From Verticillium longisporum (taxonomy: Eukaryota; Ascomycota; Sordariomycetes; Glomerellales; Plectosphaerellaceae): a stretch of 64,000 bases of DNA. Shown here piece after piece: positions 50,339 to 63,348 of the stretch. Position 1 is the first letter of the stretch. Every line of letters starts with the position of its first letter. The notes below the pieces were generated by a model. The model made no database searches, was not told the origin of the DNA, and was given only the letters and a program-made list of their open reading frames with translations. Where the stretch lies: positions 930,001 through 994,000 of the forward strand of contig JAETXT010000009.1 in assembly GCA_019188255.1 (NCBI GenBank), read 5' to 3'. The position numbers and the translations under genes are program-made.

Positions 50339-52773
50339 TCATGGCGCCCCATCAAGACGCGGTCGACATGTGAACATCCTCCAAATCCGACCCTGACACC
50401 GACTCCGCCCCAATACTCGACACCCCAGCTGATCACCCCCCGGCATAACATCCACCGGCCCATCACTCTCCGAGTCATTCGACTGCCGGTCCCCCAAGCT
50501 CAGCGACTCGAGCAAATGATCCGTCTCGTCCGAGATTGAAATAGTCTTCACCGGCCAGGTGGCGTGTAGATGATGCGCCCTGGGTCCCGTGTTCGAGTTA
50601 TTCGAGGTCTCGTCGTCCTGATCGGTAACATGTCGATCCAGAATCTCCCTCACGTCCTCCGGCATCTCGTTGCGCAGGATGTTGAAGAAGACCCGCGCGA
50701 TGTACAGGCTGTGCCCCTGGTCCTGCATTCCCTTGGCGCACACCATTAGGATGGAGATGGTGCCGTCGTCGCACTCCAGGGCCGTCGACTGCTTGAGCTC
50801 GTGGATTCAGAGTTGCGTAGTGGAGCCAGGTCGTCAGCGAGTCCTTCCACGTCTCGAAACCGTGGCGGAGGTAGTACAGCCGGAGTAGCAGGTTAAGAAA
50901 GTTACAGGAGTGGTTGCGGATGTCGCGGTAGGCGACTGTCAAAACCGCCCCGGTTGGGGTCGGCGGGGGAGTCGTAGACGGAGAGCATGACGTTGTGGTA
51001 CTGCATGCTACGGCAGTGTCAGCATCGAGGACTGCGCGTCAAGACATGGGAACAGACGTACTGGACTTGAGATGCGCGGGCAGCACGACGTGGTCAGGCG
51101 AAATGAAGACTAGTAGGTTGTTAACCAGGCGACCATCTTCGTCCTGTGCCCAGCACCCTCGGCCGCCGTCAGTTTGATCCCTTCCGCCCTTTTGCGCGCC
51201 GCCTTGTCGGTTATCTGGGCCATGATGCACCGGAGTTTGCTGAAAACGACAAAGGTCTCGGCAAAAGGCACCGCCACTACCGTATTCGAGAGAGAATATT
51301 TCACCTACATCTCTCCAAATTGCTCCGTGGCCGACTCAAGGTTCGGGAGCGGTTCCTCGGGTTCCTCGGTGAGCTGAGGCGCTCTCCACATGTGGAAGGC
51401 AAGCAATCTGAATATTGACAGCACGAGACATCAGTAGCTGTAACGCGTAGCGGGCTTGAGAAATGTGGCCATGCCCTGCACTCACCCTTGATATCCATAC
51501 AAAGCCCACGCCGTCATATTGTACACTTTGCGGCGGAGGGGTTTCTTGAGGTATGACAAAGGGCCTAAAAGGCCCATTTTCTTGGCCATGCCGATGCCCT
51601 GCGTAAAGTAATCGCTGCTGAGCTTGTCAAGGCCGGTTGTCGAGTAGGCCGCACATATGACCATGGAGGCTTGGAGGGTGGTGATGCGCGGCTGGCCCGA
51701 ACTGACTTCGAGCTGCCAGAGCCTCCGAATCTCAGCCATGAACTGGTACGTTAATTGCTTAGGATCCCAGAACTTGAACCGCCCAACCATGTCATTGTAA
51801 CCATGCTGAAACTCGTGTTAGGTTCTGGATCTGGATGGGTTCGGAAGCTTATGCTCACATAGGCCTCGGCCATGATGGCCTGAACAGTAGTGGCGAGCAG
51901 TATCTCTCCCTCCCAAAAGTCATGTCCTTCAACAACGCATCTGTATGAGAGAATGCGTAGAACGGATGTTGCATGACGAAGTACACATGCAGCAGCCTCC
52001 GCACCATGGTAACTGCCGTTTGGACGGAAGTCTACCTAGATGCTCCGAATTTTTCAATACGAGAATCAACAAGCATGGAATGGAATCCGACACATATTCT
52101 GCCACTCATGCTTTTCCGGTTCGGCTGGATGCCCAATCAAGCCGACAGTGTTGCTGTAAAGTAACGAGTTGAGATAAGGTATAGCCGTGTCCTGCGAAAT
52201 CCGCGCTGGTATGTTCATCACAAACGGAAACATGTAAAGTCAGTTCATGCCAGGCTTCACCGCGAGCTGGAGCAGCAGGTCTCCATCACGGAGGTATTTC
52301 CCTAGGTCATTGAGGTCCGCTCCCTCACGGATACGGCGCACCGTGGCGGCGACGTCTGCCCCGGAGCCGTTTTGCAAGAAGCCAAAGAGATGTTCCAAGT
52401 TGGCAATCCGCGTCTCGAGCTCGCCATACTTGCGCCGCAAAGATTGTCGCGGGGTCTCCGCCAGATCCGTGTCGTAAATGCAGTCCTTGCTGAGCCGCTG
52501 GCAGCGCAGGCATTTGGGTCTATGAGCAGAGCACTAAGATAAGCATCGCGGTTAGCTGAGAAATCTCCTCGGGGCTGGTGAAAGTACCTTCGTTTTCTGT
52601 TTGCGACACTCCTGACAAGCGGCCGGTGCCTGACGGCGCGTCTCACGGCGCGTCTCACGGCGCCTCGACAAGTCCGATCTGCAGGCCGACGCCGGATTCT
52701 CGAGCACCCGCCTGTCAGCAGGCGTCGGCAGTAAGCGTCGATGGCAATCTTGACGAAGGATGTAGGTAGACAT
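50339..52773 (-). CDS. Zn2Cys6 fungal transcription factor, multi-exon, model incomplete
   Basis: Exon 1 (52773-52588) and exon 2 (from 52533) join across a 54-base intron (GTACTT donor, GCTAAC branch, CTTAG acceptor). The splice creates a binuclear cluster C-x2-C-x6-C-x6-C-x2-C-x6-C (ACQECRKQKTK | CSAHRPKCLRCQRLSKDC), followed by a linker and coiled coil (LETRIANLEHLFGFLQ). Further exons appear as NMPARI-type and WQNMCRIPF text near 52100-52190, WDPKQLTYQFMAEIRRLWQL and TLQASMVICAAYSTTGLDKL (51790-51482), LTVAYRDIRNHSCNFLNLLL and SILMVCAKGMQDQGHSLYIA (50940-50640). The later parts fit the fungal-specific regulatory domain. A frame change near 50803 and stops near 52060 make integrity uncertain. 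The target pathway is unknown; no biosynthetic cluster adjoins. Confidence 0.62.
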
Positions 52774-52999
52774 TTTGAACGTCGAAGGGAAATGACTGTG
52801 CAATTTGAGGTTGATGAAAACGAGGCGATGCCATCACGCGTTCCATATAATAGCAATCGATCTCGTATGAGGCACAACGGCGAAAAGCGGGAGTCAGGAG
52901 GCATGGGGTGTGGGGCGCGGTCTGTTTTGGTGATGCTGTCATGTCATGCCACCACGCTACGTCATTACGAGATTTCATGATGATATTATTTCGTAGACC

Positions 53000-54850
53000 G
53001 GTGCATAAAGTCCGGGTGGGTAACTTTCCAGTTGTTCGCTTGAAACTTGCAAGTATATGACTTCGTCCTCGCCAGTATCCGCCGTCAAGTACTTCCCATC
53101 ACTCATCATCAAGCACTGCGGCGGACGCCGCAGTATCTGGCAGCGATATTGAGTGTTCTCCTGTCAGGTAGTATGGTTCCCGCTTCTATTGGCGGCGTAA
53201 TATAGGTCTTGCAGCTGATCGGGTTGTCCTTCAATATCATTGGGGCTTGCTTTCTGGTCCAGTTCGTCTTGTTGAAACGCGCATTGTTCAACCTGTCCCA
53301 GCCTATTATAACGACCCTATCATAAGCCCCATCCCGCGTAACCACCGTTAAAAGAGTGCAGATCCGTTTAACCGGCCCTCTGCTGGAGGCTGCTGGCGCG
53401 ACCGAACCCTGGCAACTACTTCCTCCTAGAACCGGTGGCTGTACTGTTACCGTGGCTCCAAGCAACACCTCCTCCAGCTGCTGGAGCTCCAGCCAATGCT
53501 TGATCTCTCGTTGTCGGATCTTTGCCGGTTGGTGTCGATGGCAAGCTCGGTTCGTGGTGGGTGTGGAGGGACCATGGTCAACGACAGGTGCGCCCTCGTA
53601 ATCCATGATACTGTCTCGACGAGGTTGGCGCTGAATCGGCGGCGGAGTTGCGCCGAGCGCTCGCGCGTCGCCATTCACCATGTGAGCGCGATTGACCCAC
53701 GACGGGGTGTCAATGCCAGGGTTGATCGAATTTCTTGCCGCAAGCGTCGTGGAGGGAGCGGAATTAACTTTTAAGTCTGAGATATTGTAAGGTGCAGTAG
53801 ACCTATCACCACCGAGGGAGCGTCGCCAGAGGCTCTTCATCCTGCGAGCTCGCGGCGTCGCAGTAGCAGGGCGCGAAATTGGCGGATACAGACCTCGGCC
53901 TTACGCTTGCTTCTCCGCTATCTTCTGAGGAGTACGTGGCGCAATACCAGCAGCCTGCATTAGGCTGTCGATACTGTCGCATCTCCGGCCAAACGACTTC
54001 CGAAATTTGCCCATCACAGGCTCCGGGTACCGGGAGGCAGACGTGATCCCGTTCGGGCATGCAGACTCGACCGCCTGGTCGATTCGAGTGACACCACTGA
54101 GCCATTGTCGTCATCGTTGTCGTCTCCATCCTCCTGAATCCAAGCCTTACTTCTCTTATGAGATGAATGGTTGATGCATCCGCAGATTTGGGGCGAGGCC
54201 GTGGTTTGGGAGGCCTACGATGATCAGGTGCTTGACCTCCTGCTTGTGACGCGCAGTCATTGTTGCTAGAGCCACGATCGATGCACCACCATCGTTGCTC
54301 TGGATTTGGTTCTGGCCTCTCTCCCACCACGTGACGATGAGTTCGTATCTGAAAAGGCCAGGCAGCTACGCTCACCCGCAGGTTTAGTTGACGCACCAAA
54401 ATGTCACCGCTAGGATTCTTGAACCGGTGAAGACTTGATGTCGAGATCGTATCTGGTGCTCGGGCAGGCTTATGAATGCAGAAGAAGCCCACATCACAGT
54501 CTCCCTGGGCTTACCTGCAGGGATAAGTGAGCGCGAGGCGCGCGGGGCATCTGTCTGATGAGAGGGACACACGACGGTGCCCATCGCCGGCGCCTATTCC
54601 GGAACCCCAGCTCCCATTCCGTGATTCCGTTCATGTTATTCCATTTACATAACAGATCGCGACCATACTTACTCCTCGTCCTCGCTCTTGTCGCCCCCTG
54701 GCGCTTCTGTAAGCTACGTGGACCCTCATCTGGCAAAGGCCGTTACTTCGAAACGTTCCCCAACCTCTTGCTCAACGACTAGATTGATGAAGCCAACATG
54801 TTTTCTCCCGGCGATGCCTTGCAGTACTAACCGGTGAGCAACAGAGGGGC
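53000..54850. other. uncertain coding potential
   Basis: Overlapping minus-strand frames (53109-53840 and 53806-54492) and shadows on plus. Text such as HWLELQQLEEVLLGATVTVQ looks protein-like but no domain is recognised and no splice pattern was settled. Confidence 0.25.
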
Positions 54851-55089
54851 ATGTCACCACTGAGCTGTCAAATGCGCTGCCAGCATTATTGTCGTAGAAC
54901 CATCAAAAGAAGTATGCTTCGATATGACCGATGGGAGACAGTTCTTGAAAGGTTCGCGGCAGTGAATATGGAACGACGTAATCGGAGGCGCTGTCATCAC
55001 GGTGGAGGATATGGCTGACACTCCCCAGCTTAGGTGGAAACTCAAAGACTAGGGATATTGCCAGCTGGTCTCGGCTGTGACGGAGTTGG

Positions 55090-55700
55090 GGGCTGATGAC
55101 GCTGGGCGAATACGGGTCGTACCAGCACAGACAGTCACGGTCGGACGCCTTTCATGTGTTCCTACGCGGGATGCGACCTTTAATTGCGCGGCGGTGGCTT
55201 TCCCCCCGGAGTGGAACCTCCGGCGGCATCTGCACGGAGTCCACAGCCAGGTGCCTCACCATATGTGTGGTATACGAACGAAGCTATCGCTGGCCGTCTA
55301 TCAGACCTTACCAATGCTTCCATTGAGAGACGGCTGGAGGAGTTTCTTTCAGAAGAATGAACAGGCATACGGAACGACTGCGAAACACCATCTGAAGAAT
55401 TCGTCGGCCCAGGGCTGCGGAGAACCATCGCCTTCTGAAGGAAGCCCAAGAGTATCTGTTATCACTACACGCGATCGACATAGCAGAGGCGAGGTCGTGG
55501 CAGGTGGCAGACGCCGTCTTCCGTGCCGTTATATCGCCTTGGCGAAATGCTTGTGAAGAGGTCCCTTTCTAAGGATTTCGTCGGCTCCATCTTTGGCACT
55601 GTTGTGGATAGCTACCAGGCCACGCGCAATGGCGGGATACCACGCTGTCCGAGATTAAGTCAATGTCGTGTCAATTCGTGAATCAGCCCGGATGGCCATG
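55090..55700 (+). pseudogene. C2H2-type zinc-finger protein remnant
   Basis: About 55150-55250 reads FMCSYAGCDL, a TAA-type stop, then PPEWNLRRHLHGVH, a single C2H2 finger of the kind found in fungal ankyrin or effector-like C2H2 proteins. Further on, NHRLLKEAQEYLLSLHAIDI and SWQVADAVFRAVISPWRNAC follow in another frame. Frame changes and stops indicate decay. Confidence 0.4.
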
Positions 55701-56018
55701 AGGTCGCGGCTTATGGAAATTTGCATCTGCGTTTGCACCCCAACCTCTAGTGCATTGAGTGATACTATTCATGGGTATCGGATACGGCCGATTGTGCTTT
55801 TTTGATTGGAGAGAGAGTTGCTTAACATTGACATTCTGTTGGGCAAACTTCTCAACAGAGTGAGCGGATTTCAACAGAAACAAGAAATTGGAGCTCCTCA
55901 CTGACGATTCACGACATTGATAAAGAATCTCAGTCGAGGACTTCCTGATTATATGAACTTTCTCTCTTTCCTACCCGTAGCTAATATCATCTAAAGTTCC
56001 TTAAAATCTAGACCATTC
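55701..56018. other. intergenic, promoter side of the hydrolase gene
   Basis: AT-richer upstream sequence with no convincing core element beyond AT tracts. Confidence 0.3.
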
Positions 56019-57703
56019 TTGCACTTATTCATCGCTATGGTGGGGACATCCATCTGGCAATACATTCTCATCCGTACATCCATATTCCTTCTGTCACTGA
56101 TCGCGCCGCTCAGCATTCTCTATTCGTTGGTCAGAGCGATCTTCCTTCTACCTCTACACTTCCCCCGCGCGCTCGAGATATGGCTCGCCTTGGAAGCGGT
56201 GTTCTACCTGGCGTTCTATTTACCGCGCCAAGCCCACCTCCAGAGAGCCGCGGTACATCCCCCGACCGCCTGCCGAGAAGGCAGACGGAGGCTTTTTCGC
56301 CAGTGCAACAACAACATTCCGGAACCGGAACAATATTTGACGAAGTGGTTCCAGGATGCGACTCTGACGGAGATAAAGCGGGAAAACTTGAAAGACTTCT
56401 TCCGGTGGGCGTTCCTAAACACAGGAGAGGTTGACCCTGCATATGACGAAGAACTTGAGGAGTACGTCGGACAGATGGAGAAATTGTTGGGAAGAAAGCT
56501 GGAACCCGGGCGCGGCGACGTCAAGTGTCTGAGATTGACGCTCGATAAGGTCGAGATGCTGCACCGGAGCTTGACGTGGTACTTGGTAAGTTCCTATCTT
56601 GCAGTCCCTGTGTTTGAAAGAAAATTGTGATTGACTTGCTTTACTTGGAAGTGTGTGTTTATTGTCGACACAGTAGCGTGGTCCTATTTGCGCTACTACT
56701 CGTTCGAATTCCACCGTACCTCTTTCGTTGCGGTCTTCCCTTTGCGTCCCTTTTCTCTACTCGCCACCAATCGCTCCCCCGCCAAGACGCTTACTTACTG
56801 GCACCGGCCACACACATCTAAGACGAGACTTCCCGTCCTATTCATTCACGGCATTGGCATTGGACTGTACCAATACATAGATTTCTTAGCTGAACTTAAC
56901 GCTGAGAATAGCCAGAGTTCGTCGGATGGACAAGTGGGTATCATCGCGTTGGAGATCATGTCTGTGAGCTCCAGGATAACTGGCGAGGCAATGTCGAAAG
57001 ATGAAATGTGCGCAGAGATTGCTTGCATATTAAATGCACATGGGTGGCAACGGTTAGTGCTCGTGTCACATTCGTGAGTTCTCCGTTCCTAGTGTTTTAT
57101 TTCTATCTTATTTCCTGCCCATCTCTATGTACTAATGTTACCTTCAAAGCTACGGAAGTATAGTCGCTACGCATCTCATTCACGCGCCACAGACCGCCCA
57201 GAAAGTTGGCCCAATTTTGTTTGTTGACCCAGTGGCTTTTTTACTCCATCTTCCTCATGTGGCGTACAACTTCGTAACGTTTTCCACGTCCCAATCGTCG
57301 GCCTCGGCTAACTTCCTGATTCCAGACGCACCGAAAGCCGACCAACGCAAACGAACACCTGCTTTCCTACTTCGGCGCGAAAGACATAGGCATCTCGCAC
57401 ACATTATTTCGACGTTTCTTCTGGGCTGAAAATATCCTGTGGAAAGAAGACATTCAAGACCATCATGTCTGTGTGGTCTTGTCTGGCAGAGACAGAATAA
57501 TTGACGCCGAAGTCGTGGGAGCGTACCTAATAGGGGAGGATGATTGGAGTCTTGAATTTGAAAGATGGGAAGATGGAGTGTGGAAAGGTGATATGTTAGA
57601 GGTGCTATGGTTTGAAGAGCTAGATCATGGACAGGCATTCGGCGGGGATAAAGCGAGGAAAAAGCTAGTTGATGTGGTAATGAGGTTCTGCGTTGAGGTA
57701 TGA
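56019..57703 (+). CDS. membrane-anchored alpha/beta hydrolase, four exons, 496 aa
   Basis: Exons 56019-56585, 56652-57073, 57150-57273 and 57326-57703; introns of 66, 76 and 52 bases, all GT..AG and frame-keeping. Two or more hydrophobic segments (about residues 12-35 and 40-65) precede a charged region. The hydrolase fold starts at LPVLFIHGIGIGLYQYIDFL (oxyanion HG) and has the nucleophile elbow SHSYGS created exactly across intron 2, then ILFVDPVAFLLHLPHVAYNF and, across intron 3, RKPTNANEHLLSYFGAKDIG. Candidate acid and base are Asp in VVLSGRDRIIDA and His in ELDHGQAF. All parts of a Ser-Asp-His triad are present. Substrate unknown; placement in the endomembrane system is inferred from the N-terminal segments. 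A second Met lies 6 codons in. This is the best-preserved gene in the right half. Confidence 0.88.
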
Positions 57704-60700
57704 CTTTTAACATGGCATGGAACTCGAGTAGTCTAACGTTATGAGGAAGTACGTCAATAGGTAGAATGATCGATGTCCCTCGGTCTCCTAACTCAGGGCC
57801 TCGTGCACTTTTGTTTCTTTTACCCTTGGGACCCCGAGCCACCCTCCGGGTCGATATTCAGCTGTCCTACGACTGTATTGCCCTTCCGTAAAACCATATT
57901 GCCTCCGCCCCTTAACCCTGAGTCATCCGACCTCTTGGGTAGGCGGAAGAGTGTCAAGGCACGTAGAAACGCATGAGCCCGTGGCGCCTGGTAACACGTT
58001 AAGGCCAAACTACACTACATATTCTGGACTGCGTAAGTCACCAATAGATTGATCCTTTGGCGATGCATATCTCACCCACGCCCCGTCCGCCCTTCCTCGC
58101 TGTCCACCCCCAAAAAATCCAAAGAAAACTAAAAAAAACCCAAGGTCGGCTAATCGGGCATGAGAAAAAGGTATGAATCGAAGCATGTGCTCTCGCTACG
58201 GAACATTGACAATCTCAGTCACATCGGGGAGGGGCTGTGGCTTCCTGGTCAACGATGTACCCCGCTGAGCAACCAGTTGAGTTCGCGAAGCGAGAGTCTC
58301 AAGGGGGCTTTTACATCCTACCTGCTGTATCCGCATCGGCTTCATCAAATACAAGTCCAGTTCGCTCGAGAAAGCCTCTTCCCAGGCGCCTCCCGATCCT
58401 AAACCCGGGATTCAAGAATAAACGTTGGCTCCAGCTTGTGCAGACGTTCGAAATCCCGGAGCGCTGCGTCGACTCGAGGCCGTTCACAACCTTGCCCATA
58501 CTCCCCAATTGTGCCCCTCTGCCCGGGCCCTCAAGGTTTTCGTCCATGGTCCTACAGCCTCATTACATTTCCCGGCCTATTCCGCTCGCGTGTATTGTTT
58601 TACTCATTTGACTCGCATTTTTCCTACCTGCGTTATCGTCTACGTTGCTGCAACTTGGTACGGGAGCCGAAGGGCGGGAAATATTCTCGACGAGAGGATG
58701 TTCCTTTCCGCTTTGGATGCTCCCGATGTTGGAGCCTTTATGCGCCGCTGTAAGCGCGAAGTCGCCTGAATCGAAGTACTTCCTCTATAGACAATAAAGT
58801 GATCAGCCAGATTTCGAATCAGGTTAAGAACACTATATACCTCTAGCTGATGGTGAAGTAGGTCGGTCCTGGTTGGTAGTTTCCCGTACATTTGTCGGAG
58901 CCGATCCTCCTTCTCGGTGGGAGCCTTACGGGACAGATATGTGTAAGCAAGATTTAAAGACGAAAGAATGTAGTCATAAACGCACCTCAGAATCTGTCTC
59001 TTTAGTGCCAGAGTCCATCTTGGAATCGCATCTGTACAAAGTTCCAGAAATGATGGGATGAGTTCTCAGAGACACTTGGTTGATATGGGGGAGAATTGTG
59101 TCACTATGACGATCAACTTTTTCAGGATCTCAGCATGCGAAGACGTCATATCCCGTTTGCCTCAGACCGGTGTACAGTACAACTGAGCATGGGTGCGGCT
59201 TCGGATCTCGGTGCGACTTCTCCTTCAGCCTCGACATTCTGGCTGCAACCAGCGCCCGAGATACCCAATCACCGTCGCCAACATGTACTATTGGCACAAC
59301 TTTAAATCCTTGGACGCCTGAGGTTGACTGCTGACGGCAGGTCAAACTTGACCTCGGTGACTTATTTATTGGTGACCTCCAAAGCATAGTGCTCCATTGC
59401 GCCAGATCGAGGGAGGCTCTTATAGAACCATACCCCTTTTTCACTCTCCCTCTGAGTGGGCTTTCCGACTATCTCAGTGTCTTTCCAGCCAAACAAATAT
59501 AGTGTATGTGGAACGGCAAACCTAGCTCGGCATGTTATATGGTCTTCCACTGCCTATGGCACGCTGTCCCGATATGATGGAGCTGATTGGACCTTATAAT
59601 GTTGATCTACACCCCCTTTCCTGAGCCCTGAAGTGGCAGTGTCCTACCCCGGCCCCTGAGAATTTCCTAGCTTTCGCTATTCTGTGCCTATGTGGGAAAG
59701 TACCCTGGCGGGTTAGGGTGACGATACCTTTACAGTCTGTCTGCCTTGTTGGCACCATTTGAGGGTCCATATACGCGTCCATGACACTCAGCGGTAAAGC
59801 ACATCTGCATTAGGGACTATTTCGTCTAGGCGTAGCCGCCTCTGGTAGACGCCCAGCTGGTTCCAGGGTCATACCCGGCTGCAAGTCGGTGTTGCTGGTC
59901 TGGCTCGATCAGCTACGTCAATAGGATGGATCTTCTCACCAGGCCAAGAGCAAATCCCTGGCCGTAAGATGCCTCCTGAGACATATCAGGTAAATAAGCC
60001 ACAGAATAAGGGCCCATGCCACAGGGGTTTGTTGTTGACAAAGACCCAGAGGCGCAGCAGGCTGGCAGCTGTGCCACCTTATTCTCGATATGTCGGAACG
60101 TCACCGTCCAGGGCGTCGCCATGCTCCCCTGTTCATAGTCCAGCAAAGGACGGTTCGAACCGTCTCGGCCCGACACGTAAGGGCTCATCGCCATACCATG
60201 CCTCCAGAGCGGCGCTGCCAAGGCCGCCATCGACATTGACCAGCCAACGCGGGTCGCCTGGCAGCGCAAGCTGCGCCAGCTGCGACGCCCGCATTGTTAC
60301 CAGGACCGACGCATGATCCCACAACATGTACAGCCTGACATCGTAGGCACCCGCCACCCTGTCCTGATCGTGGTTCATGTCGATGGTTGTCGAAGACCGC
60401 GAGCCAGTCGCGGTTGTCTGGGTGTCCAAGCCACACCATTGAAGCGGAAATAGTGGCCGTTTCCGTCGAGGTCGGCCTTGTACTTGCGGGCCAGGGGGCA
60501 AAGCGGGCACCAAGCTGAGAGACACGACCAGGGGCCATGTCCCTCGGGCTAGATAGGATGCGAGAAGTAGCTTGAATTACTGGTAGCTGGATCACCTCTG
60601 TTCCCATTACTGTGACCAACGCCAGCAAGTGTCGGTCCCGAATGTCCAGCTCCTACCTCTCGCCGGCGTTCTTTGTGGACTAGGCGTCTTAGGGACCTGC

Positions 60701-60900
60701 TGGCTCTGGTGGAAGTAGCGGAGGAACTACGTCTGGCTGATTGCGTATGTATTCGTGTGAGTACCCTCTGCAGCAGTAGGCCTATCTAGCATCCAACAAC
60801 ACAATTAGGGTTGCGCAATCGACAATAACTACCACACAATACAGGTTAGTAACTCTACTATGATGGGCTACCGGCCCAGTGACTGGGTTGGTTAGCGGAG
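57704..60900. other. no firmly supported gene
   Basis: Frames at 58237-58769 plus and 59913-60628 minus are long but overlap in several frames without known domains. The minus strand of 60130-60500 has text such as HYFRFNGVAW in one frame and VRLYMLWDHASVLVTM in another, hinting at a decayed or intron-rich gene that I could not resolve. A 16-bp perfect palindrome GACGGTTCGAACCGTC lies near 60147. Confidence 0.3.
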
Positions 60901-61074
60901 AGACCAGGACCAAGGAGAAAACCGCGGTGGAAGTGATTTGGGCCGCAGATACAAGCACTTTTTCAAACTGGTCGTTTTCGGAAGACTAAGGTGTGAAGTC
61001 GCTGGAGATGACGATTGCCATCATACTCACTAGCCGGTTACATGGCAGGTGATAAATATTAAATCGGCTCCCCT

Positions 61075-62101
61075 CCGAGACGGGTAACCGTATTGGAATA
61101 TATAATTTATAATAGTAGATAGCGAATAGTAGAGAGCCTTATGTAGTATCGTAGGCGATGTATACGTATTATAGGCTATTATATGCTTTATTAATACCCT
61201 TTATTATTTTCTAGAAAGATTATCTATTATCTTTCGTAGAGAAAATACGTTTAAAGATAGAGGGTTAGGGAATCCCTAATAGGTCGCTTACTCGCCCGTA
61301 AGGTATATTAACGTAAGTCTTACTTTATGAAAATTATATAAATAGCTAAAATTAGAGTTTTTCTTAAGAATCTCTTTCTCTTCTTATAAATAATTATTCT
61401 ACTTAAGTAGTACTCGACCTCGTTTATACGCTTATCCTGTTATAGAATCGGACCCCGTAATACTAGGTGAATGCCCGTACTATTGAAGTTACTTAAAGAA
61501 GTAGAGCCGGGCTACGTCCTAAGCGAGTGTATAATGCTACTATACTGGCGGCTTAGAATAGAATAAAGAGCTTTATCGTTCGGACTTCTTATTATTAGCT
61601 AGATCTAGCGATAGGACGTAGCGAGTATACTAGTTAAGGTAGATAGAGGTCTATCGATAAAAGTCCTATAAGTACGGTATTAGCTTCTTTACTGGAGTTA
61701 ATACGCTTATAAATAGTAGCTTTAAGGATATAAGCCTTACCTTATAGTAATTCTTTACCCCTTTTACTCTCGTTCCTTTTAGCTATTACCCCTATATTAA
61801 TCGAATTAAGACTATTTAGCGAGCTACTACCGCCCTTATATAATCCCCCCTAAGAATCTCCTTAATTATTCCTAAAATAACCGATATAGGGAGTAGCCAT
61901 ATTAATTAGACGATCGGTATCGCTATAGTTAAATACCGCCTTCGCCTAATCGCCCTTAGCTAGCGCCTTTATAGTATATATCTCTAGGGTTATTATAATA
62001 GTCCCCTAAGTATTACTTTTCCTATCCCTTATAGCTTCGACCTAAGTAGGATCGTTAATTATACGGTTTCTTTAAGTATTATAGGACCGAGAATAGGAAT
62101 A
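61075..62101. repeat. RIP-decayed repeat block, left flank of transposon A2
   Basis: AT-rich, CA-depleted and TA/CG-rich, with stops throughout. Parent element not identified. The border with normal sequence near 61075 is sharp. Confidence 0.7.
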
Positions 62102-62199
62102 ACGTAATCCACAAGCGAGTGGTTCACCCAAGCGAGTGGTTCACTTCGCCCGGGCCCACGACCTACACCTGAATTCTACAGATTCCACCTCCGCCCGCG

Positions 62200-63348
62200 A
62201 TGGAGACTCTTTCAAAAGAAGGTCAATTATTCCTTGCTATCCAAGCTATGGACAATGACCCGAACCTAAGCGCCCGGAGTGCTGCGAGGATCTACACCGT
62301 CCCCTTAACGACGCTCCTCCGACGCCAGAAGGGCAAACCCTCCCGACGCGAAAGCCCGCCCAATTCTGCCAAATTAACAGTACTAGAAGAGAAAACTATT
62401 GTCGAATATATCCTTGACCTAGATGCGCGATCTTACCCTCCCCGGTTGGGTGAGGTCGGAGATATGGCGAATCGCCTGCTTGCCGACCGTGACGCGCCAC
62501 GCGTCGGGAAGAACTGGGCCGCAAACTTCGTCAAACGGCAACCAGAGCTCCGGACGCGTTTCTTTCGCAAGTACGACTACAAGAGGGCCCAATGCGAAGA
62601 TCCGGACGCGATAAACGCGTGGTTCCGCCTCGTGCATAACATGATCGCCAAGTACGGCATCCAAGAGGCTGACATGTACAACTTTGACGAGACCGGCTTC
62701 CAGATGGGCGTTATCGCCAACGGAATGGTCGTGACCAGTTCGGAAAGACGGTCCAATGTGAAGATGAGGCAGCCAGGCAACCGGGAATGGGTTACGGTGA
62801 TCCAGGGCGTTGGCGCGTTGGGTTTCTCCGTCCCGCCGTTCATCGTGGTTTCGGGCAAGTACCACCTCTCGAGCTGGTACCAGGACGACGCGATTTCTCG
62901 CGACTGGAGAATCGCAACATCTCCAAACGGCTGGACGACGAATGATATTGGTCTGGAATGGATTCGGCATTTTGACAGGCATACAAAGTCCCGTACTTCG
63001 GGCGGTTATCGCCTACTGATCCTGGATGGCCACGAAAGTCACCACTCGGTCGACTTCGAACTCTACTGCAAGGAGAACAACATCATCACACTCTGTATGC
63101 CTCCTCATTCGTCACATCTACTCCAGCCTCTCGATGTTGGGTGTTTTGGCCCACTAAAGAAAGCATACGGTCGGCAAATCGAGGATAGGATGAGGGCGGG
63201 TACAACGCACATCAGCAAAGAGGACTTCTTCCCGGCGTTTTCGGCTGCATTTCAGCAAGCAATGACAGAAAAAACATCCAGGGAGGCTTTCGAGGAGCGG
63301 GGCTTGTCCCCCATAACCCGGAAACAGTCCTGTCAAAGCTGGATGTGA
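62200..63348 (+). CDS. pogo/Fot transposase, first ORF, copy A2
   Basis: Identical in protein to the ORF at 22745-23893, including the departure from the family frame at the six-A run (about 63269-63274). Catalytic D-D-D residues are present. Confidence 0.93.
   Translation: METLSKEGQLFLAIQAMDNDPNLSARSAARIYTVPLTTLLRRQKGKPSRRESPPNSAKLTVLEEKTIVEYILDLDARSYPPRLGEVGDMANRLLADRDAPRVGKNWAANFVKRQPELRTRFFRKYDYKRAQCEDPDAINAWFRLVHNMIAKYGIQEADMYNFDETGFQMGVIANGMVVTSSERRSNVKMRQPGNREWVTVIQGVGALGFSVPPFIVVSGKYHLSSWYQDDAISRDWRIATSPNGWTTNDIGLEWIRHFDRHTKSRTSGGYRLLILDGHESHHSVDFELYCKENNIITLCMPPHSSHLLQPLDVGCFGPLKKAYGRQIEDRMRAGTTHISKEDFFPAFSAAFQQAMTEKTSREAFEERGLSPITRKQSCQSWM

Noticed and set aside
60141..60160. tRNA-like GGTTCGAACC text
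   Set aside because: It is part of a 16-bp palindrome without flanking acceptor or anticodon stems.
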